Shown in pieces: positions 56,350 to 64,000 of a stretch of DNA of 64,000 bases. The DNA is taken from the NCBI GenBank assembly GCA_963920525.1, contig OY986435.1, forward strand, positions 102,545,615 to 102,609,614. Direction: 5' to 3'. A model generated the notes under the pieces. That model did not search any database and was not told the origin of the DNA. It saw nothing but the letters and a program-made list of their open reading frames with translations. The DNA is from Dichetophora obliterata. Lineage: Eukaryota; Arthropoda; Insecta; Diptera; Sciomyzidae. Position numbers and translations under genes: made by a program. The stretch's first letter is position 1. Each line of letters opens with the position of its first letter.

Positions 56350-57576
56350 TTTTATTTGAAAAATGAAATAACTCTAAAATGTGCTCATATTTTGTTCCAA
56401 AAATGTATTACCGTTATGTGTATGGTTTTTCTTACTAAGGTTATAAACAAAATTTTGTAATTTCTACGTTATAGCAGTTAAAACACAAACAAAGCAATTG
56501 CGCACATATAAATATTTTCTATTGCACACGCGAGATTACACAGTATTTTCGATTAATGGTACTACGAATACGAGGAAAAGAAGAATTCTCTGATCGACTA
56601 ATAAACTTCATCCATTAACAAAAATTATGGCAAACTCAAAAAAATTTTACTGTTATAAACCAGGGAGAAAAAATAAAAAATATTTGTGCACATATAAATA
56701 TTTTACTGAGGTACATACAAAGGTTGTCCGATCTTAACAAAAATTCGTTAGAGGGGTAGCCAAATAGATGTGTACTGAAAATAGTCTAAATCGGTTAGAC
56801 CCTAGGGGTATCTTCTTTGGACCTATATTAATTATTTACTTGATTTTGTATGGGAGGTACACTCAAATATTGACCGATCTTAACAAAAATTCGTTAAAAT
56901 GGTAGTCAAACAGAGTACCTCCCTCAGACCTATATTAATTTTTTACTTGATTTTGTATGTAAATTTTTCATTTTAGGCATTAAAAAAAATATATATATAT
57001 ATTTATATTTGTAAGACGAAATAGGAAAAGTTATTTTCATTTCCTGGATATGTAGAAGTTATACTAGTAGATTAAAAAAATGGCACATAATTTTATAGGA
57101 TTTTTTTATCGAAATTTGTCAATTTCATTTCATTTCAATAATTTTTCATTTTGTAATATCGTAACTATATTTTGTGCTCCCGCCCGCAGATTTTTAAAAG
57201 CGCCCTGCTATTTACTTTTAGAGTAAAACTATGTTATTACTAGGTTACTAGAAGCGTAGAAGAAAACAAGAGAGCTCTTGACAAAAAAAAAGAGAACAAA
57301 AAGAGGATTTTTTAATTCAATGGATTTAATTCAATTTAGAAAGTTATATTTTAAAAATATCTTATTTTATAAATAAAGTTATATTTTATTTCAATAGAAT
57401 TTGTTAAAAAATCAATAACGTAAGAAATACTTTTTATAATATCAAGTATAATTAAATTTGTAAGATGTTATCACAAAGTTGGTAAAAAAAGAAAACCTCA
57501 CTTATTAATTATTTAAAAAAGTAAACAAACCTAAAGTTTGAATTAATGGGATCAATAATTTTTTTATTAGTAAAAT
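56350..57576. other. Spacer with a partial tandem repeat
   Basis: At 56715-56960 two ~110-bp units share 'gaccgatcttaacaaaaatt', 'cctatattaattNtttac' and 'ttgattttgtatg'; related to 54130-54210. 'gcgccctg' at 57198-57206 resembles a hAT-type right end but has no partner. Otherwise AT-rich. Confidence 0.5.
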
Positions 57577-58190
57577 GATAAGTTTAAGATGCTTAGTTTA
57601 AATGTTTTGTATTTGACGTTACCTGTTAACTAAAGAGTTTGCTAACGTCACAAAATATGAACAACTGAGTGATTAAAATAACATCAGTTGCTGACTTGCT
57701 GAAAATATGAAAGCAAACGGGCTAATCGACTCCGACCATAATCGAATTTTGCCAAACAAAGACGACTTTTGCTCAAAATAGTCGGTTTTTTGACGTCGAT
57801 TATTGCACCCTGAGAAATCATATGTACGGGACTTAAATTTTATTTCAGCACAAACGTCGCTCAGTGTAACGTCCCCATTCTTGGCCAAAAAAAGAAGGAG
57901 TTATCGTAGAGCTATGAAAATTGGAATGAAAATCTTTCATGACAAAATTAAGAAATCTTGAAAAAGTTATAAAAATCCGACCACTGCCACACCCACCTCC
58001 TATATAAACAAAAGCCATTTTTGCCTGAAACTTCAGTCTTGTCTCAAAACAACGAAGTTTGCTACATAAATTTCTTTTGTGATTAATTATATTTTAGTAT
58101 TTGTATTTGTGTATAACAACAAAATCCTTAAGAATTAAAATTAAAACTTTGAATTAAAATTGTAATTAAAATTGAAATTGAAATAGACAA
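57577..58190 (+). repeat. Near-identical direct repeat, copy 1
   Basis: At least 608 bp match 63392-64000 with about four differences and one 2-bp indel. It holds a TATA/Inr-like pair (58001-58035) and CREB-like 'tgacgt' motifs. The right limit is unknown because copy 2 runs off the window. The minus-strand open frame in it begins with TTG and is conserved only because the copies are young. Confidence 0.9.
58001..58037 (+). promoter_or_regulatory. TATA/initiator-like core promoter in the direct repeat
   Basis: TATATAAA at 58001-58008 and TTCAGTC with its A at 58035; 32 bp separate the TATAAA start from the initiator A, as in fly promoters. The same pair is at 63818-63852 in copy 2. No ORF follows, so the transcript, if any, may be non-coding. 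Confidence 0.5.
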
Positions 58191-60437
58191 CAACAAGTCA
58201 TAGCACATTTATAAGTTAACACATTTATGAGTTATATAACAACAAAATAGTTAAGAACTAAAATTAAAAATTAACTCAGCCTTGGAAAATACCACCCACA
58301 CAAATTAACTACGTTGATGTTTATATTTGTAAGCTTTTTTGATTACAGCAAGGAAATTTTAAAAGTTGAGTTTTTTTTTTTGTGTTTGTATATAAGTCAG
58401 AATTTTGAAAAATAATCAGCTGCCATACATCAAATATATCTCAAATTTTAACTAAACAGGTCACAGGTCAACAGGTCTAAAAATTTTTTCGTGAAAAACT
58501 TATAGTCAATCTTTCTCAAAATTATTTTTTAAGCACTTTCAAAATTGAATATTTAGAAATTTGTATCCCGCTTTTAATGTTTACTTTTATGATAAGCTTA
58601 AAACTATATGTTCAAAATGTGAAAAAACAGTAATGTTGCCAGACATAAGAAATTTTAAGCTTTTTGACATAAAAAAAAAATAATTTGAGTAACAAGAAAA
58701 ATTTTATTTTTAAAAATGCAACTTTGACGGCTTGTCATAATGAAACTATTGCTACCATTAGAAAAATTAATTTTGATTTTTTTACCTAAGATATTTTCTA
58801 TTGAAAGCTTTAAAAATTTGGAAAATTTCAAACGTCGATATATTAGGTTTTTGGCTGCTTATTTTACACTGTGCGTCAGTCTCCACTTTAGTTATCAATT
58901 TCATCAAGGTACTTGAGGGCGCCCCTAGCTTAGTTGCGCCTTAGAGCGGGCTCTGCGGGCCTGCTTTTTACGCCACTGATAATATCATGTATTAAAAGCT
59001 CTAAAGCATATATCAAATTTTATATTTTCTAAGATATCTTAATTCTATTTATTTACTCAATATTTTTTATAATAAAAAAATTCACTTGGCTCAGTTGAAT
59101 CAAAACACCAACATTTGACAATTATTTGATTTTATTAACACATTGACCCAAAGCGAATTGAACAAAACATAATTTTTTTTTAACCCTTTCATGCCTGATG
59201 TTGCCTTTAGGCTTCTAACTTTCATGTTTTTGACCAGTGTTTTTTTGCATCATGCAGCCTTATGTGTTGTGCAAGCTTACAGCTATTTTTTTTATTGAAA
59301 GCTTTGCACGTGTCCATTCAGTACCTTTTATTCGTAGAATAAAATGGTCGAAATCATGATGAAGACCGTTTCGCAAAAAAGTGTTTTTACAAAAAGTGCT
59401 CAAAATAATTGTTGAATTTTAAAAACAAGTGCACGATATAAATAAATAAATGGTTTTAAAGCTGAAAAATATATGAAAATTTATGACTTTCTATGGCCCA
59501 TATTAAAATTTTTATTTTTTACTTTATTTATTTTTTACTTTTTCTAATTTTTGTGCTTTTTGTGTTAGTTTGTGTTTAAAACTATTTTTTTCTGTTTAAA
59601 AAAAAGGATTTAAAAAATGTCAGGTCGTTTTGTGTGTGTGGTGTGCAGAATGTACTACGCAAAGTCGTTCATATTTTTTTTAAATAAAATTAAAGAAATG
59701 GAAGTAAGATTAAACGAAGTCAACGGCAAATAAATAGTCATTTGCCAAAACTGCAATTTGATGTTATTAAACATGTGTTCAAAATAGATTTACCAATAGA
59801 GGTCAAAAAATTATTCGTTAAATGCAGAATGCATTTTAGAATAAAAAACTTAAATAAAAGATTACAAAACTAAAAAAGGAAACAACAATTTTGGAAATAA
59901 AAAACTTTTAAAATTTCGTCTGTAGAAAGATTGTTTTAATTTTGAATATATTCCTTTATCTGCATTTTTAAGATCTTAAAAATTAAAATAGAGTACGATA
60001 CCAAATTATGGTATACATATACCAAATATGCAAAAGTTCTTTCCCCTGATCTCCACGCTGTCAGATGGGAAATCTAAATGACATGACCAAAATGCAAAAG
60101 GTAATGTAAAATTGCAACCAAAGTGTTTGTTGCTCAAATAGTGCGAAATGTTGATTTTCGAATTTTGTATCAAACTATTTTTAATAACTATTTTAAATAA
60201 TAAGCATATAAATTACTATAGGGATAATAAAATTTTATATTTGCAAACATTTTTTTTCAAACAATTACAAAATCTTGAAAATAAATGTACGTTAGTTGTG
60301 CCATTAAAAAATAAAATGTCCCTTTTTTGTTTTTAGTACAGAAGCAACATTGGTTATTGTCATTTCCTCTGTTCGAAATTATATTCCCATGACTGACAGT
60401 TTATTTATAGTACCTGGATTAATATACCTTAATTAAG
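58191..60437. other. Long AT-rich region, nothing coding
   Basis: Between the direct repeats. No frame over ~65 codons with meaning. GC-rich patch 58915-58978 is described separately. Confidence 0.4.
58915..58978. mobile_element. hAT-like terminus remnant
   Basis: On the minus strand it starts CAGTGGCGTAAAAAGCAGGC, a typical hAT end (CAGxGGCG), and stays GC-rich for ~60 bp. No matching opposite end was found upstream. Confidence 0.4.
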
Positions 60438-62012
60438 ACTTTTCCAGATTGGTTCGAATTTTTTTAGAAGAATTTTTCGATTTTTTTAAGTTTTGAAAAA
60501 TATTTTCACAGTTATTATCCTATAACTCCAAAAGTATTCATTGATTTTACCAGTTTTATAAATATTTACAAATGAGACATTTATACCTTTCATTTAAGCT
60601 ATTATTTGTACTGATCTAACGATTTTTGTAGAAATTCTTTAAATACTACATTTGTGAAAGAGTTTCAAATATACCATTTTTTTAACATTTCCCCATATCA
60701 AATTGCGCAAAAATATAACATTGATATATCTTTTGGTTTTGTTTTTTCTTTAATGTTAAAAAAAAATATTTTTACGAAAATTTTAAGGTAAAAAGTATGA
60801 TTATAGCAGGTTGGATATTTTACCTATTTTGGTTTTAGTATAAATACTCAAAATTACCTGCATCAAAGTACTAGTTACAAAAATTCTTCAAACTTTAAAA
60901 ACGCAATTATCATAAATGTAACTAAGATTTTGTTTACAAACAATATTCTTGTACGTTTTTAGCTAAATTTAAAATCCCTAAATCGCAATTTTAAGTTATA
61001 ATAAGATTTGCAACACTGTAAACTTTAAACTCTTTGCAATGAGTAAAACAACAGAAATAGCACAAACAAAGATACGTCAAAAAATACGCCCATAAAATGT
61101 TATCAGTGAAACTACATGTGTAAATGCAGGTCGAATACTGAATTCCGTTGCTGTGCAACCTATAAGTAAAAAGCTATTCAATTTACTAATTTCGGATTTT
61201 ATGGGAGGTGCCACGCCTCCTCATCAAACGCCCATAACATGTTATCAGTGAAACGGCACGAGTACCGGATTCTGAGGCTGTGCGACCATAACTCTAAAGC
61301 AATTCAATATCGAAAATTTAGGTTGTGTGGGAGAGGCCACGTCCCCTTGCCTAAAATGTTATCAGTAAAATGGCACGTGTAAATTGTAGTCGAAAACCGA
61401 AATCCGAGGTTATGCGGCCTATAACTCCAAAGCTATTCGAGGAGGTAGGAGGTGCCACGCCCCCTTGTCCAACACCCATCACATGTTATATGGGAAACGC
61501 TACTTGTAAATTGTGGTCGAATACCGAATTCCGAGGCTTTGCGAAATATAATTATAAAGCTATTCGATATCGCATATTTGGCCTGTATAGGAGGTAATTT
61601 TGAGTATTTTCACTAAAATCGAAATAAGTAAAGTATTCAATCTGCTACAAACATACTTTTTGCCTTAAAATTTTTGCAAAACAATTTTTTTAGCAACAAA
61701 GAAAAATCAAAACCAAAATATACATCGAAGTGATATTTTTGTGTACTTTAAAATGGGAAATATTAATAATTCTAAACTCTTTCACAAATGTAGTATTTAA
61801 TTCTGCAAAAATTTCTACAAAATTCGTTAGATAAGTACAAGTGATAGCTTCAATGAAATATATAAATGTCTCATTTGTAAAAATGTATAAATTTTGTAAT
61901 ATGAAAAAAATACTTTTGGAGTTATAGGATCATAACTGGGGACATATTTTTCAAAACTTAAAAAAAATCGAAGAATCGATCTAAAAAAAATCCGCACCAA
62001 CTTGGGAAAGTC
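60438..62012. mobile_element. Element with ~420-bp inverted arms around a minisatellite
   Basis: Left arm 60438-60859, right arm 61592-62012. Matching inverted segments in order: 'aagactttNcca', 'cctataactccaaaag', 'aaatgagacattta', 'actacatttgtgaaagagtt', 'ttttggttttg', 'aaattttaagg' and 'actcaaaattacct'. Arms are roughly 75-80% identical by eye. The centre holds the tandem array 61087-61600. No transposase and no clear target duplication. Confidence 0.7.
61087..61600. repeat. Four-copy ~122-142-bp tandem repeat
   Basis: Unit starts near 61087, 61229, 61351 and 61473. Shared: 'cccataacatgttatcagtg', 'cacgtgtaaattgtNgtcga', 'accgaattccgaggctNtgc', 'ataactccaaagctattcga' and 'gggaggtgccacgccccct'. 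Similar in style to the repeats at 1-1060. Confidence 0.9.
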
Positions 62013-63391
62013 TTTGTGATTTTTATTATCTAGAAACAATACTAAATCGAATTAGTTATGTCGGTATCGCCGCTCAAAAATGATGTTTATATGTGTAGTT
62101 AGAGTTAGACTCATTGTATTTTTTTAAGCCAAATAACTTTAATATTTCAAACTCCACAACCAGTTTAATATAATTTTTGGTAGAGAGAATAACTATCTTC
62201 GATTAACATCAATATTGGATTTATACTAAAACCTAAAAAAAATTAGCTGCCAAAACAGTTTTTAAATACGTTTTGTGCAAAAAATTTAGTTTTATTGATT
62301 TAAATTCCAATTTTTTGTAGCATGTTCTTAGGCTTAGGTTGAAAAGGTGATAAATATAAATATATAATAAATACTTTGGGTGTGGAAGGTGGACGTGATT
62401 GTGGACGGGTTGAAATTTTATGCTTTATGGTTTTATATTTTTTATTCTAATTCACATGAAAAATGTTATTACTCTACGACTATTATTTCTATTTATTGAC
62501 ATATTATGTATGGGGACAAGCCACTGCGCCACGTGATTCAGTAAAAAAGTCATTTTTATTGGCTTCCATAACTAGTGCAAAATAGTTAAAATAATAGTAG
62601 TTTTTTTTCCCCAATGGCAGAGTTCAGACAAGCGTCAAATGATGAAGTTCGTCACTTTTTTTTATTCTCTTTGATTGATTTTGGTCTTGAGCGTCATAAA
62701 AATTTTGATTGCGCTCGAAGTTTATCTTCGAGAGTTCATTTTTTTAGCTGGAAAACAACAACAAATTTGGATTCATTCAATCATTGCTTCTCGTCTAATC
62801 TATTTTTCAGAAATCTCTCAAAATTGCGCAAATATTATTCAATATTGGGCAACTAAAATTAAAAAAGTTTAGCGCAAAGAGAAAAATATAACATAAAACA
62901 AGAAAGAAAAAGAATCTATTCAAACATTTTGATTTGGTGGCTAAACAAGCCGCTACATTACTATATCGGTATCTTATGTTGTTTTTTCTAATTTAGAAGT
63001 TAGCCTTAAAAAATATAAGTTGGCAACATTAGGATTTATTTCATATATAATTCAGGCAGCGGCCATCGTTAACTCTATCATTCCATGCAATAATTTTGCA
63101 CTTTTCGGAAGGAAATAATGTGGTTTTTTATGTATAGAATTGTATGTAACATGAAGTGAAGCACTTTACAAATTTTTATTTTCGTTTTGAAACCAATTAA
63201 GGAAAAACTAAGTGGCATAATTAGCAACTGATTATTCACCTCACTATTTTAGCAAATGGACAGTTGAGCTAAAACATATTCAGGTAAGGGTTAAGAAATT
63301 CGAGGTGATCGATTTTTCTCGTACGTGTGTTTTACTTCACCACTCTTCTTGTTATCTTTGTATTAAACCATGGTATAAGGATAGAGGTAAG
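62013..63391. other. Spacer, no supported gene
   Basis: An 80-codon frame at 62614-62856 has an ATG (context ccaatggc) but no recognisable domain; likely chance. Confidence 0.4.
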
Positions 63392-64000
63392 GATAAGTTT
63401 AAGATGCTTAGTTTAAATGTTTTGTATTTGACGTTACCTGTTAACTAAAGAGTTTGCTAACGTCACAAAATATGAACAACTGAGTGATTAAAATAACATC
63501 AGTTGCTGACTTGCTGAAAATATGAAAGCAAACGGGCTAATCGACTCCGACCATAATCGAATTTTGCCAAACAAAGACGACTTTTGCTCAAAATAGTCGG
63601 TTTTTTGACGTCGATTATCGCACCCTGAGAAATCATATGTACGGGACTTAAATTTTATATCAGCACAAACGTCGCTCAGTGTAACGTCCCCATTCTTGGC
63701 CAAAAAAAGAAGGAGTTATCGTAGAGCTATGAAAATTGGAATGAAAATCTTTCATGACAAAATTAAGAAATCTTGAAAAAGTTATAAAAATCCGACCACT
63801 GCCACACCCACCTCCTCTATATAAACAAAAGCCATTTTTGCCTGAAACTTCAGTCTTGTCTCAAAACAACGAAGTTTGCTACATAAATTTATTTTGTGAT
63901 TAATTATATTTTAGTATTTGTATTTGTGTATAACAACAAAATCCTTAAGAATTAAAATTAAAACTTTGAATTAAAATTGTAATTAAAATTGAAATTGAAA
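63392..64000 (+). repeat. Near-identical direct repeat, copy 2 (truncated by window end)
   Basis: Continues to the window edge with the same sequence as 57577-58190, offset about 5815 bp. TATATAAA at 63818 and TCAGTC (A at 63852) are preserved, also 32 bp apart. Confidence 0.9.

Noticed and set aside
57673..57888. 71-codon minus-strand ORF conserved at 63488-63703
   Set aside because: It begins with TTG, not ATG, and is conserved only because the whole repeat is ~99% identical.
62614..62856. 80-aa gene
   Set aside because: ATG start but no domain, and a second overlapping frame of similar length argues for chance.

Overview
This window looks like AT-rich, repeat-dense genomic DNA of a higher (brachyceran, probably schizophoran) fly. 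That view rests on three things: an RpS3-derived pseudogene whose reading frame resembles fly RpS3, the mix of Ty3/gypsy, CR1/Jockey-type and RTE LINEs, Tc1/mariner, hAT and PIF/Harbinger-like elements, and the compact TATA/TCAGT promoter-like signals. The species cannot be fixed from the sequence.

Only two genes look intact and host-like: 5740-6894 (384 aa) and 35164-36144 (326 aa). Both are on the minus strand, intronless, start with a signal peptide and carry seven cysteines in the mature part, including an adjacent Cys-Cys pair. I do not recognise the family. About 28 kb of transposon debris lies between them, so they may be a dispersed paralogous pair.

Layout. 1-9.7 kb: diffuse tandem repeats, gene 1 and a 1.26 kb long-inverted-repeat element. 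9.7-21 kb: a Tc1-type MITE, a broken gypsy element carrying a SINE, a LINE 3' end, a broken plus-strand gene of unknown family, and a second gypsy element interrupted by a full-length but defective mariner. 21-30.6 kb: a repeat with a tRNA-like core split by a hAT MITE, a Pif1-like helicase fragment, and three CR1/Jockey-type LINE copies, one nested inside another. 30.6-38 kb: a SINE, a 34-bp perfect palindrome, a complete but broken DD34E Tc1 element, a gag fragment, another SINE, gene 2 and several MITEs. 38-42 kb: a 1.6 kb TIR element and a possible solo LTR with a 24-bp palindrome and a 14-copy minisatellite. 42-50.8 kb: a broken RTE LINE, two SINEs, three MITEs, and an RpS3 pseudogene enclosed by an element with TTA target duplications. 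50.8-64 kb: another long-TIR element, a Tc3-like pseudogene split by the second hAT MITE, an inverted-repeat element with a minisatellite core, and two ~99% identical >600-bp direct repeats with TATA/Inr-like signals, the second cut by the window edge.

The genes do not form a pathway. No operon, CRISPR array, defence island or genuine tRNA/rRNA gene is visible. The main interest is transposon biology: target-site duplications that fix element ends, nested insertions, gene-fragment capture and possible novel non-autonomous families. All similarity statements come from reading the sequence and from remembered family features; no database search was run.
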